From contig NZ_CP108458.1 in NCBI RefSeq assembly GCF_036242395.1, positions 7,378,001-7,442,000 on the forward strand: a DNA stretch of 64,000 nt. The letters run 5' to 3'. Below are positions 26,531 through 43,800 of this stretch, piece by piece (within the stretch, counting starts at the first letter, position 1; every line of letters starts with the position of its first letter). The notes beneath the pieces are model-generated. The model saw only the letters and a program-made list of their open reading frames with translations. It was not told the origin of the DNA and did not search any database. The stretch comes from Kitasatospora sp. NBC_01266 (lineage in GTDB: Bacteria; Actinomycetota; Actinomycetes; Streptomycetales; Streptomycetaceae). The position numbers and the translations under genes were made by a program.

Positions 26531-26559
26531 GTTCAACCGGCAATGTCTGGCAGTTGCAC
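26531..26559. promoter_or_regulatory. StrR-type activator site 3
   Basis: Inverted repeat GTTCAACCG - 11 nt - CAGTTGCAC. It lies 32 bp after the acyltransferase gene and 223 bp before the ABC exporter operon, which continues into the large NRPS. The remaining ~220 bp upstream of 26782 is less GC-rich and probably contains the promoter, but no confident -35/-10 pair is assigned. Confidence 0.72.
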
Positions 26560-26781
26560 GCCGGCCGGCCGGGGCCACCAGGTGGACGGAGATCTGACGA
26601 CGCGTCAGCCTCTGATAGGACAGGTACGCACAGCCTCGGGGATGGACAGATCACGCGGTCTGCGCCGTTAATTGCTGTGCCAAACGACTGCCCGTCGGTC
26701 AATCGCTACTGTTCTACGATGGAGGCTCGGGTGCGGGGCAGGCTTCAACTGATGTGGGCTTCAACGGAGGTTGAGGGCTGA

Positions 26782-28493
26782 GTGGTGCGAACTTTCGCTG
26801 CCGCGGATCCCGGGACACCCGACATTCGCGGACCGTGGCGATATCTGCTGTGGATGGCGCTCAGGCATTGGCCCGTCCTCGTTCTCGACTGCTTCTTCAA
26901 CATGATGTGGGCGGCGGGACTGGCGCTGACCCCGGCCGTGATCGGGGAGGCCGTCAACACCGGCCTGGTGGCGAAGGACCAGACGGCACTGGTCGGTTGG
27001 GGCCTGGCGGTGCTGGGTCTCGGCATCGGCACGGCGCTGTCCGCCATGGCGGTGGAGCGCCTCGAACTCAGGGTCAAAGTCGAACCCGGCTACCGGACCA
27101 TGCAGTTCGTCACCCGTCAGGCCTGCGAGCTGGGCACGACGGTCGACCGGGAGGTGTCGGCCGGTGACCTCGTCACCGTCGGCGTCTCGGACATCGGCCT
27201 GATCGGCGAGACGCTGCAGTACGGCGCCCGCGGTGTGGGCGGGGTGGTCGGGTTCGTCTCCGTCGCCGTGCTCATGCTGGTCGCCTCCTGGCAGGTCGGA
27301 CTGCTGGTGCTGATCGCGGTCCCGGCCATCCTGGTCGTCACCACGCGGCTGGCCGGGGTGCTGCGCAGCCGGCAGAGCCAGCTCCGCACAGATCAGCGCG
27401 AACTCACCGACCAGGCCGTCGACATCGTCCGCGGGCTGCGGGTGCTGCGCGGGATCGGCGGCGAGGAGCTGTTCGCCGGCCGGTACCGCGACGGGTCGCA
27501 GCGGCTGCGGTCCACCGCGCTGCGGCAGGCACTGGCATCGGCGATGCTGGGCGCGGCCAGGACCTTCCTGCCGAGCCTGCTGCTCGCCGGCGTGGTGGCC
27601 CTGGCCGCGGAACTGGTGCTGACCAGGCACCTGAGCGCCGGGCAGATGGTCGCCTTCTACGGGTACGCCACGTACCTGATGATTCCGCTCAACCAGATGA
27701 CGTTCGCCGTCTCCACGGCCATGCAGGGTCATGTGGCCGCCGCGAGCGTCACCCGGCTGCTCGCCCTGCGGCCGGACCTCGCGCCGGGTCCGCGGACGGG
27801 CGCGATGCCCGGTCCCGGCGTGCTGGCCGACCCGGTGTCGGACCTGCGGGTGCCGGCCGGCGGGCTGACCGCCGTGGTGTGCGCCGCGGGTGACGCGGTC
27901 GCGCTGGCGGACCGGTTGGGGCGCTATGTCGAGTCCGGCACGACGTACGCCGGCCGGTCGCTGGCCGGCCTGCCGCTGGCCGGGGTCCGCGAACGCATCA
28001 TGGTCACCACCGCCGACGCGCACCTGTTCGCCGGGCCGCTGCGCCGCGAGCTGGATCCGGCGGACCGGGTGGCCGGTGGCGACCTGGACGATCAGCTGTG
28101 GGCGGCCATCGACGCGGCCGCCGCCCGGGACATCGTCGAGGCGCTGCCGGACCGCCTGGACACCAGCGTGGCCGCCGGCGGCCGGGAGTTCTCCGGCGGC
28201 CAGCAGCAGCGGCTGCGGCTGGCCCGCGCCCTGATGGCCGATCCGGAGGTGCTGATCCTGATCGACCCGACCAGCGCCGTCGACGCGAACACGGAGAAGA
28301 AGATGGCCGAGGGAATCGCGAGGCTGCGCCAGGGCCGCGCCACCGTCGTGTTCACCACGAGCATCCTGCTGCTGAGGCAGGCCGACCAGGTGGCCCTGGT
28401 CCTCGACGGCACGGTGGCGGCCGAGGGCTCCCACGGGTCGCTGATGGCGGACGAGCGCTACCGGTCCCTGGTGGAGCGCGGGACGGCCGCCGT

Positions 28494-28497
<4 letters not shown>
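26782..28497 (+). CDS. Heterodimeric ABC exporter, subunit 1 (degenerate Walker A)
   Basis: 571 residues: six-helix exporter domain (~1-330) and a nucleotide-binding domain. Walker A is lost (VVCAAGDAVALADRL where GxxGxGKST is expected), while the signature FSGGQQQRL is intact. Walker B reads VLILIDPTSAVD, displacing the usual Asp-Glu pair. It therefore gives a good signature but cannot bind ATP normally at its own site. The GTG start at 26782 follows GGAGG (11 nt). The stop overlaps the start of subunit 2 (ATGA). Probable exporter of the peptide product, inferred from position. Confidence 0.88.
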
Positions 28498-30275
<1,778 letters not shown>

Positions 30276-30316
30276 CGCCCGGGCCCTGGGCGCCATTATC
30301 AAGGGGGACCGTCGAG

Positions 30317-30586
30317 TTGAGCCATCGGATACTGGACCAGGTGCGGGCGGCCTGGGGAGACGTGTTCGGGACCGTTCCAGCCGGCCCGGACGAGGATTTC
30401 TTCGTCTGCGGCGGCAATTCCATTCTGGCCATCAGGCTGCAGCAGGCCCTGCTCGTCCGGACCGGGACGGCGGTCAGCGTCGCGGAACTCCTGCGGCACC
30501 GGACGATCGGTGCACAGGCCGCACATATCGGCAGCGCTTCGAAGAGCGAGAGCGGTCAGGACCGTGTGCCCGGCCGTGAATGTTGA
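30317..30586 (+). CDS. Free peptidyl carrier protein
   Basis: 89-residue PCP with the phosphopantetheine Ser in FFVCGGNSILAIRL (about residue 38). The TTG start at 30317 is placed by GGGGG 9 nt upstream and by the domain length. It lies between the exporter and the two-module synthetase and is the second free PCP in the cluster. It probably carries a starter or modified residue that is handed to the first C domain of the following synthetase, 40 bp downstream. Confidence 0.82.
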   Translation: MSHRILDQVRAAWGDVFGTVPAGPDEDFFVCGGNSILAIRLQQALLVRTGTAVSVAELLRHRTIGAQAAHIGSASKSESGQDRVPGREC

Positions 30587-30626
30587 CCAGTGAGTCAGGA
30601 TCTTCTCAGAGGACCAGGGGTAACAG

Positions 30627-37766
<7,140 letters not shown>

Positions 37767-37777
37767 CCGCGCCCGCC

Positions 37778-37876
37778 TTGGCTACCGAGGCCTTCGACCA
37801 CCTGCGGGCCCGTGCCCTCGGCCCACCCGAGATCCGCAGCCAGATCAAATGGATCCTCAAGGAGCTCTGGGCGTGA
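37778..37876 (+). pseudogene. Fragment after the NRPS cluster
   Basis: The 250-bp gap 37767-38016 contains a 32-residue open piece ending PPEIRSQIKWILKELWA-stop that reads like the C-terminus of a larger protein without its body. A further scrap in another frame (about 37890-37960, with HKAFPAVVQDIPAAAW) follows. Neither has a start signal. They look like debris at the cluster boundary, perhaps of mobile-element origin; the family is not recognised. Confidence 0.35.
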
Positions 37877-38016
37877 ACACCACCAAGCTACGACGAGCAC
37901 AAGGCGTTCCCCGCCGTGGTCCAGGACATTCCCGCGGCGGCCTGGCGGCCGGGGCCCGCCCTCCGCAGCACTGAGGGCCTGGCTGGCAGAAGGCATCGGT
38001 CTGCGAGAATCGCGCG

Positions 38017-38615
38017 GTGGCCGACATGAACGCGATCTCCCGACAGAACCTGCTCCGCCGTGGCTTCGCCCTGGAGTACACGACGCTGGGCTGGAACATG
38101 GTCGGCATTGTGGTGCTGGGGATCGCTGCGATCTCCGCCCGCTCGGTAGCTCTGGCCGGCTTCGGCCTGGACTCCTTGATCGAGATCGGCGCGTCCACCG
38201 TGGTGATCTGGGAGCTCTCCGGCACCGGCGAGGCCCGCCAGCGTCGGGGCCTGCGCCTGATCGGCGTCGGCTTTGCTCTGCTTGCCGGCTACCTGCTGGC
38301 GCAGTCCACCCTCGTCCTGGTCAGCGGCTTCCACTCGCACCACTCGCCCCTCGGTATCGCCTGGACCGCAGTGACTGCTGCCGTGATGTTCGCCCTGGCA
38401 GCGGGCAAAGCCCGCACCGGCGCCGCGTTGGACAATCCGGTCCTCAAGACCGAGGGCCGGGTCACCCTGATCGACGGCTGCTTGCCGCCGCCGTCCTGGT
38501 CGGTTTGGTCCTCAACAGCACTCTCGGCTGGTGGTGGGCCGACCCGGCCGCTGGCTACGTCCTGGTCTACTACGCCGCTCGCGAGGTTCGGGAGATCTTC
38601 TTCGGCGACCACTGA
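38017..38615 (+). pseudogene. Cation transporter (CDF-like) with a frameshift
   Basis: The first frame (GTG 38017 or ATG 38026) encodes a membrane protein like small cation transporters: GFALEYTTLGWNMVGIVVL and LAGFGLDSLIEIGASTVVIW, through RVTLIDGC near 38478. The family sequence then continues in the next frame as LLAAAVLVGLVLNSTLGWW up to EIFFGDH-stop at 38615. One base is missing at the GGCTGCTTGCC stretch near 38476. Without the shift it would be about 195 residues with five or six helices. Either a real loss of function or a sequencing error. It sits beside the arsenic genes. Confidence 0.8.
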
Positions 38616-38648
38616 TCTTCCGCTCCGGCCCCGGCGGACCGATGACGT

Positions 38649-39101
38649 TCAGCAGCAGCCCGAGGCCGCTGTCCCGGGAACCCCTGCCGAGCCGGTCGCG
38701 CAACGCGTACCGCCGTCCTGCCCAGCCAGGACGTCGGCGTCGGCCTTGACCACGAAGACCTCCCAGGGCTCCCGGCCGGGGCCGTGGATCCACACTTTGT
38801 CCTGGACGGCATAGCAGCAGGTCGTGTCACTCTCCTCGACGGTGGCGAGCCCGGCCACGGCCAGCCGTGATGTTGCCGCAGCCACCTGTTCGCTGGTTTC
38901 CACCTCCACGCCCAGGTGGTCCAGGCGGGTCTCCTCGCCGGCCTGGCCCTCGATCAGGACGAGCTTGAGCGGTGGTTCGGTGATGGCGAAGTTGGCGTAG
39001 CCGGGGCGCCGCTTGGCCGGCTCGGTGCCGAAGAGCTTGGCGTAGAAGGCGATTGAGCCTTCGAGGTCGGCGACGCGAAGGGCGAGCTGAACACGGGACA
39101 T
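38649..39101 (-). CDS. arsI: ArsI/CadI-type glyoxalase-fold protein (C-As lyase)
   Basis: 150 residues, vicinal-oxygen-chelate fold. ArsI enzymes cleave the carbon-arsenic bond of methylarsenite. Markers: RVQLALRVADLEGSIAFYAKLFG at the start, the metal His in RLDHLGVEVE, and the substrate-binding cysteine pair in TCCYAVQDKVW followed by WEVF. Start ATG 39101 fits the family N-terminus. The last ~25 residues are a low-complexity tail. It is divergent from ArsR across a perfect palindrome, so it is probably induced by trivalent arsenicals. Confidence 0.85.
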   Translation of the reverse strand: MSRVQLALRVADLEGSIAFYAKLFGTEPAKRRPGYANFAITEPPLKLVLIEGQAGEETRLDHLGVEVETSEQVAAATSRLAVAGLATVEESDTTCCYAVQDKVWIHGPGREPWEVFVVKADADVLAGQDGGTRCATGSAGVPGTAASGCC

Positions 39102-39121
39102 GGCGGTCTCCCCGATCCATT

Positions 39122-39145
39122 CTGTATCGACAGCTGTCGATACAG
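39122..39145. promoter_or_regulatory. ArsR operator palindrome
   Basis: Perfect 24-bp palindrome with half-site CTGTATCGACAG, located between the divergent arsI and arsR genes (20 bp upstream of arsI, 41 bp upstream of arsR). Ideal placement for autorepression and joint control. Confidence 0.85.
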
Positions 39146-39186
39146 GCAAGGTTGCCTCTTGAATAGATGGCTGTCAACATAGACGC

Positions 39187-39564
39187 ATGTCGAATCTGGA
39201 ACTGCCGGTGCTCGGCCAGGACGATGTGGTGGCGTGCTGCTCGCCGATGGTCCGAGAGCCACTGGGCGAAGAGGCCGCCGCCGACCTGGCGAAGATGTTC
39301 AAGGCGCTGTCGGACCCGGTGCGGCTGCGGCTGCTGTCGCTCATCGCCTCGCACGAGGGCGGCGAGGCGTGCGTCTGCGATCTGACCGGGCCGTTCGACG
39401 TCTCCCAGCCGACGATCTCCCACCACCTGAAGGTGTTGCGCGAGGCCGGCCTGGTCGGCTCGGAGCGGCGCGGGACCTGGGTCTACTACTGGGTGCTGCC
39501 CGCAGCGCTGGCCAAGCTCTCGTCCCTCCTCCAGGCTCCGGTCGGCTCGGGCGGTTCCAGATGA
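39187..39564 (+). CDS. arsR: ArsR-family arsenic-responsive repressor
   Basis: 125 residues, winged helix-turn-helix. The domain starts LAKMFKALSDPVRLRLLSL, and the recognition region is DVSQPTISHHLKVLREAGLV. Cysteines in EACVCDL, in the metal-binding helix, plus the pair in VVACCSP, fit As(III) sensing. It would leave the palindrome at 39122 when arsenite binds. Its stop overlaps the aquaporin start (ATGA), so the three genes arsR-aquaporin-arsC form one operon. Confidence 0.92.
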   Translation: MSNLELPVLGQDDVVACCSPMVREPLGEEAAADLAKMFKALSDPVRLRLLSLIASHEGGEACVCDLTGPFDVSQPTISHHLKVLREAGLVGSERRGTWVYYWVLPAALAKLSSLLQAPVGSGGSR

Positions 39565-40358
39565 CCGAGCTCGCGCCTCCCTCTGCCTCCGGCCGGGGGT
39601 ACCGCCTCGGCCGCCGGACGGCCGTCGAGTTCGTCGGGACGGGCGCGCTGGTCGCCGTCGTCGTCGGCTCCGGCATCCAGGCCGCCAGGCTCTCCCAGGA
39701 CGTCGGCGTGCAACTGCTCGCCAACTCGCTGGCCACGGTCTTCGGCCTGGGCGTGCTGATCGCGCTGCTGGGTCCGGTTTCCGGTGCCCACTTCAACCCT
39801 GCCGTCACCCTCGCCGCGTGGTGGACCGGACGCAGCGGTGGTGAGGGGCCGACCCTGCGCGAGGTCGCCGCCTATGTGCCCGCGCAGACCGCCGGAGCGA
39901 TCGGCGGCGCGGTGCTCGCGGACGCGATGTTCGCCGAGCCGCTGGTGCGCTGGTCCACCCACGACCGATCGGCCCCGCACCTGTGGCTGGGAGAGGTCGT
40001 GGCGACCGCCGGCCTGGTCCTGCTGATCTTCGGCCTGGCCCGCACCGGCCGCGCGCACTTCACGCCGGTCGCCGTCGCCTGCTACATCGGCGCGGCCTAC
40101 TGGTTCACCTCCTCGACCAGCTTCGCCAACCCGGCAGTGACCGTCGGCCGGGCCTTCAGCGACACCTTCGCCGGCATCGCGCCCGGCTCGGTGCTGCCGT
40201 TCGTCGCCGCCCAACTCGTCGGCCTGGCCGTCGGCGTGGGCCTGGTCGCCGTGCTGTTCGGCCGACCCGCGCCTGCCGCTGAGGACGTCGTCATCCCGCA
40301 CCGCGAGCGCCACCTCCCCGCACACCCTCTTCTCGATCAAGGAAGCACCCTGCCGTGA
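39561..40358 (+). CDS. Aquaporin (MIP family) in ars operon
   Basis: 265 residues, six-helix major intrinsic protein with both half-helix boxes, AHFNPAVT and FANPAVT. Located between ArsR and arsenate reductase with overlaps at both ends, it should conduct arsenite out of the cell down its gradient (AqpS-type), taking the place of an ArsB/Acr3 pump, which is absent here. The C-terminal ~25 residues are charged and cytoplasmic. Confidence 0.9.
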   Translation: MTELAPPSASGRGYRLGRRTAVEFVGTGALVAVVVGSGIQAARLSQDVGVQLLANSLATVFGLGVLIALLGPVSGAHFNPAVTLAAWWTGRSGGEGPTLREVAAYVPAQTAGAIGGAVLADAMFAEPLVRWSTHDRSAPHLWLGEVVATAGLVLLIFGLARTGRAHFTPVAVACYIGAAYWFTSSTSFANPAVTVGRAFSDTFAGIAPGSVLPFVAAQLVGLAVGVGLVAVLFGRPAPAAEDVVIPHRERHLPAHPLLDQGSTLP

Positions 40359-40774
40359 GCACTCCCGCCGTCCCGTCCGTGCTGTTCGTCTGCGTCCACA
40401 ACGCCGGACGGTCCCAGATGGCCGCCGCCTTCCTCACCCACCTCGGCGGCGAGCGGGTCCAGGTCCGCTCGGCCGGCTCCGCCCCCGCCGACGCCGTGAA
40501 CCCGGCCGTGGTCGAGGCCATGCGGGAGGTCGGCATCGACATCTCCGCCGAGACACCGAAGGTGCTGACCGTCGAGGCCGTGCAGACCTCTGACGTGGTG
40601 ATCACCATGGGCTGCGGCGACGCCTGCCCGTACTTCCCTGGCAAGCGCTACCTGGACTGGAAGTTGGCGGACCCGGCCGGGCAGGGCGTCGATGCCGTCC
40701 GCCCGATCCGCGACGAGATCGAGCGGCGCATCCGGGACCTCATCGCCGAACTCGGCATCGAGGCAAGGGCGTGA
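40355..40774 (+). CDS. arsC: Arsenate reductase (low-molecular-weight phosphatase fold)
   Basis: 139 residues, reduces arsenate to arsenite. The phosphate-binding loop is FVCVHNAGRSQMA with nucleophilic Cys, and MGCGDACPYFPG supplies the further cysteines of the thiol relay. GTG 40355 overlaps the aquaporin stop. Together with the channel it gives the reduce-and-release route; mycothiol or thioredoxin would be the reductant in actinomycetes. Confidence 0.93.
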   Translation: MSTPAVPSVLFVCVHNAGRSQMAAAFLTHLGGERVQVRSAGSAPADAVNPAVVEAMREVGIDISAETPKVLTVEAVQTSDVVITMGCGDACPYFPGKRYLDWKLADPAGQGVDAVRPIRDEIERRIRDLIAELGIEARA

Positions 40775-40832
40775 CTGTCGACCCGGTTGCCGGTGCGCTG
40801 GTTGCCCGCTGGCGGGCAGGCGATTTCCGGCG

Positions 40833-43502
40833 TCAGCCGGCGCCGTCGTCCGCCGTTCCCGGCAGGGCCTGCTCGACCCAGATGATCTTGCCTCGGGCGG
40901 TGTAGCGGGTCCCCCAGCGCTCGGCGAGTTGGGCGATCAGGAACAGGCCGCGCCCGCCCTCGTCCTCGTCGGCCGCGTAGCGCAGGTGGGGTGAGGTGCT
41001 GCTGGCGTCGGAGACCTCGCAGATCAGGTTCCGGTCGTGGAGCAGCCGGACCCGGATCGGGGCGGTGCCGTAGCGGATGGCGTTGGTGACCAGTTCGCTG
41101 AGGATCAGTTCGGTGGTGAACACCGCCTCGTCCAGGCCCCAGCGGGTCAGCTGCCCGGTGGCCTCGGCGCGGGCGGTGGCCACGGCGGCGGGATCGGAGG
41201 GGACCTCCCATTCGGCGATCCGGTCGCGGGCCAGGCGGCGGGTGCGGGCGACCAGCAGGGCGATGTCGTCGTGCTGCCGGTCGGGCAGCAGGGCGGCGAG
41301 GAGCGCCTCGCAGGTCTCCTGGGGTGACCGGCCGGTGGCGGCCAAGGTGCTGGTGAGGAGTTCCAGGCCGGCACCGATGCCGTGGGCGCGGTCCACGATC
41401 AGGCCGTCGGTGTACAGGACCAGTGCGCTGCCCTCGGGCAGGGACAGTTCCACGGCCTCGAAGGGCAGCCCGCCCAGCCCGAGCGGCGGGCCGGCCGGCA
41501 GCTCGGGGAAGACCACCGTGCCGTCCGGGTGGACGAGTGCGGGCGGCAGGTGGCCGGCCCGGGCGAAAGTGCCGGTGCCGGTGGTGGGGTCGTAGATCCC
41601 GTACACGCAGCTCGCGCCGGTGACCGGGGCCGGCCGCTGCGCGCCGGCCGTCTCCTGGTCGATGCGCCCGACGAGTTCGTCCAGGTGGCTGAGGAGCTCG
41701 TCCGGCGGCAGGTCCAGGGTGGCGAAGTTCTGCACCGCGGTCCGCAGCCGCCCCATGGTGGCGGCGGCGTGCACGCCGTGGCCGACCACGTCGCCGACCA
41801 CGACCGCGACGCGCGCGCCCGAGAGCGGGATGACGTCGAACCAGTCGCCGCCGACACCGCCCTCGGCCGGCAGGTAGCGGTGGGCGACGTCGAGGGCGCT
41901 CTGCGAGGGCACCGTGTGCGGCAGCAGGCTGCGCTGCAAGGTCACCGTCATCGCCCGCTCGCGGGTGAAGCGGCGGGCGTTGTCGACGCACACGGCGGCC
42001 CGGGCCGACAGCTCCTCGGCCAGCGACAGGTCCTCCTCGTCGAAGGGCTCGCTGCCCTGCGCGCGCCAGAAGTTGGCGATGCCCATCAGGACGCCCCGGG
42101 CCTGCAGGGGGACCGTGACCAGGGAGTGGATCCCGAAGTCCAGCACCTCCTGGCTGCGTACGGCGTCCTGCGCCCGCCAGTCGAACCTGACCCGCAGGTC
42201 GGGCACCAGCACCGACTGCCCCTCGACGAACCCCCTGGCCTCCGGCGTGGAGGCGGCGAAGGTCACCAACTCGCCGACCGGATACAGGGGATGGTCGTCC
42301 CGGGCGGCGCTGGTCGCCACCCGGAGCAACTCGGGAGCCGCCCGGTGCGCACCGGGCGTGGGCTCCTCGCCGCGCAGCACCGACTCGGCGAGATCGACGG
42401 TGGCGTAGTCGGCGAACCCGGGCGCCGCGACCTCGGTCAGCTCCTGCGCCGTGCGCCGCACGTCGAGGCTGGTACCGATGGCCGCGCCCGCCTCGTAGAG
42501 CAACCGCAGCCGGCCCCGGGCGGCTTCCGCCCGGCCCGAGAGGGCCTGCAGCTCGGTGGAGTCGCGCAGCGTGGCCACGCTGCCGCCGGGGCTGCCGTCG
42601 TGGCCGGTCGGCCGGGTGTTCACGGCCACCAGCCGCTCCCCGACCGGGAACACCCCGTCCGTGACCGCGCGTCCGGAGATCAGCAGCTCGGTCATGGCGG
42701 CGTCCAGGCCCAGTTCGGCGACCGCGCGGCCCTCCACGTCCGAGGGCAGGGCGAGCAACCGGCGTGCCTCGTCGTTGGCGAGCAGCACCTGCCCGTCGGC
42801 CCCGAGGATGAGCACGCCCTCGCGCACCGCGTGCAGCACCGCGTCGTGGTGCTCGTACATCCGGGTCATCTCCGCCGGCCCGAGACCGCGCGTCTGCCGC
42901 AGCAGCCGACGGCCCGTCAGCGCCGCGCCGATCGTCGCGAGCACGAGTGCCGCGGCCCCGGCCCCGAGCACCAGCGGCAGTTGCCGCCAGACCGCGCTGC
43001 TCACCTGGCTGACCGTGACTCCGGACGCCACCATGCCGACGACCCCGCCGCTCGCGTCCATCACCGGGACGACCGCCTGCACGTCCTCGCCCAGCGAGCC
43101 GTTGGTCGTCTCGAGGGTGACCCGCCCGGCCAGCGACGGGCCGATGGTGCCGATGAACCGCTGCCCGATCTGCGCGGGCACCGGGCTGGTGTAGCGGATG
43201 CCGTCGCGGTCCATCACGACGATGAAGTCGACCCGGCCCTGCATGCGGGCGGCTTCGGTCATCGGCTGCAGCACCGCGGTAGGGTCCGGCCCCTGCATGG
43301 CGCTGACCAGGCCCGGGCCGTGCGCGAAGGCCGCGGCGGCGGCGAGTGAGCGGTCGCGGGCCGCGTCGAAGCGGTCGCTGCGCGCCCTGAGCAGCAGCGC
43401 CGTCACGGCGGCCAGCACCAGCAGCACGATGATCAGCACCTGCAGCACGAAGATCTGGCCGGCCACGCTGCGGACCGTCGCCGACGGCCGTGGACGTCGC
43501 AT
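40833..43502 (-). CDS. Membrane sensor SpoIIE/RsbU-type phosphatase with kinase-like domain
   Basis: 889 residues from ATG 43502 (AGGAG 5 bp upstream); longer in-frame starts lack ribosome sites. Order: TM helix (~10-35, QIFVLQVLIIVLLVL), extracytoplasmic Cache-like sensor (~40-170, DFIVVMDRDGIRYTS), TM helix (~175-200), PAS (~215-310, LHAVREGVLILGADGQVL), GAF (~330-500), PP2C phosphatase (~515-740, GGDWFDVIPLSGARVAVVVGDVVGHG) and HATPase_c anti-sigma-like domain (~755-885, LILSELVTNAIRYG). It likely controls an anti-anti-sigma partner in response to an external ligand. Convergent with arsC (58-bp gap). Confidence 0.9.
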   Translation of the reverse strand: MRRPRPSATVRSVAGQIFVLQVLIIVLLVLAAVTALLLRARSDRFDAARDRSLAAAAAFAHGPGLVSAMQGPDPTAVLQPMTEAARMQGRVDFIVVMDRDGIRYTSPVPAQIGQRFIGTIGPSLAGRVTLETTNGSLGEDVQAVVPVMDASGGVVGMVASGVTVSQVSSAVWRQLPLVLGAGAAALVLATIGAALTGRRLLRQTRGLGPAEMTRMYEHHDAVLHAVREGVLILGADGQVLLANDEARRLLALPSDVEGRAVAELGLDAAMTELLISGRAVTDGVFPVGERLVAVNTRPTGHDGSPGGSVATLRDSTELQALSGRAEAARGRLRLLYEAGAAIGTSLDVRRTAQELTEVAAPGFADYATVDLAESVLRGEEPTPGAHRAAPELLRVATSAARDDHPLYPVGELVTFAASTPEARGFVEGQSVLVPDLRVRFDWRAQDAVRSQEVLDFGIHSLVTVPLQARGVLMGIANFWRAQGSEPFDEEDLSLAEELSARAAVCVDNARRFTRERAMTVTLQRSLLPHTVPSQSALDVAHRYLPAEGGVGGDWFDVIPLSGARVAVVVGDVVGHGVHAAATMGRLRTAVQNFATLDLPPDELLSHLDELVGRIDQETAGAQRPAPVTGASCVYGIYDPTTGTGTFARAGHLPPALVHPDGTVVFPELPAGPPLGLGGLPFEAVELSLPEGSALVLYTDGLIVDRAHGIGAGLELLTSTLAATGRSPQETCEALLAALLPDRQHDDIALLVARTRRLARDRIAEWEVPSDPAAVATARAEATGQLTRWGLDEAVFTTELILSELVTNAIRYGTAPIRVRLLHDRNLICEVSDASSTSPHLRYAADEDEGGRGLFLIAQLAERWGTRYTARGKIIWVEQALPGTADDGAG

Positions 43503-43800
43503 CCCGCTCCTGTGAGATGGGAGCGGTGGTCGCCGCTCATGCCGACGCCCGGACGTCGACCCGGCACTGTCGCGGTCGGCGGCCGGGAGGAGCGCCCGGG
43601 GCTCGGACACCATGTGTACCCCACCGCCGCCCGGCGGGACCCGCACCACGCCCGGGACCTCACCCGCCGTCCGCGCCGAGGGCGGCCGGGCCGGGGTGGC
43701 CCGCGGCGGCGTCGGCCCGCGACGAGCACGACCAGCCGGACGGCGTAACGGACGGAGTGGCATCCGCCGGTTCACCGCCGCCGTCGGCGCATAGTGCGGC

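Noticed and set aside
37890..37960. Intact insertion sequence next to the NRPS cluster
   Set aside because: Only short uninterpretable peptide fragments; no terminal repeats or transposase body.
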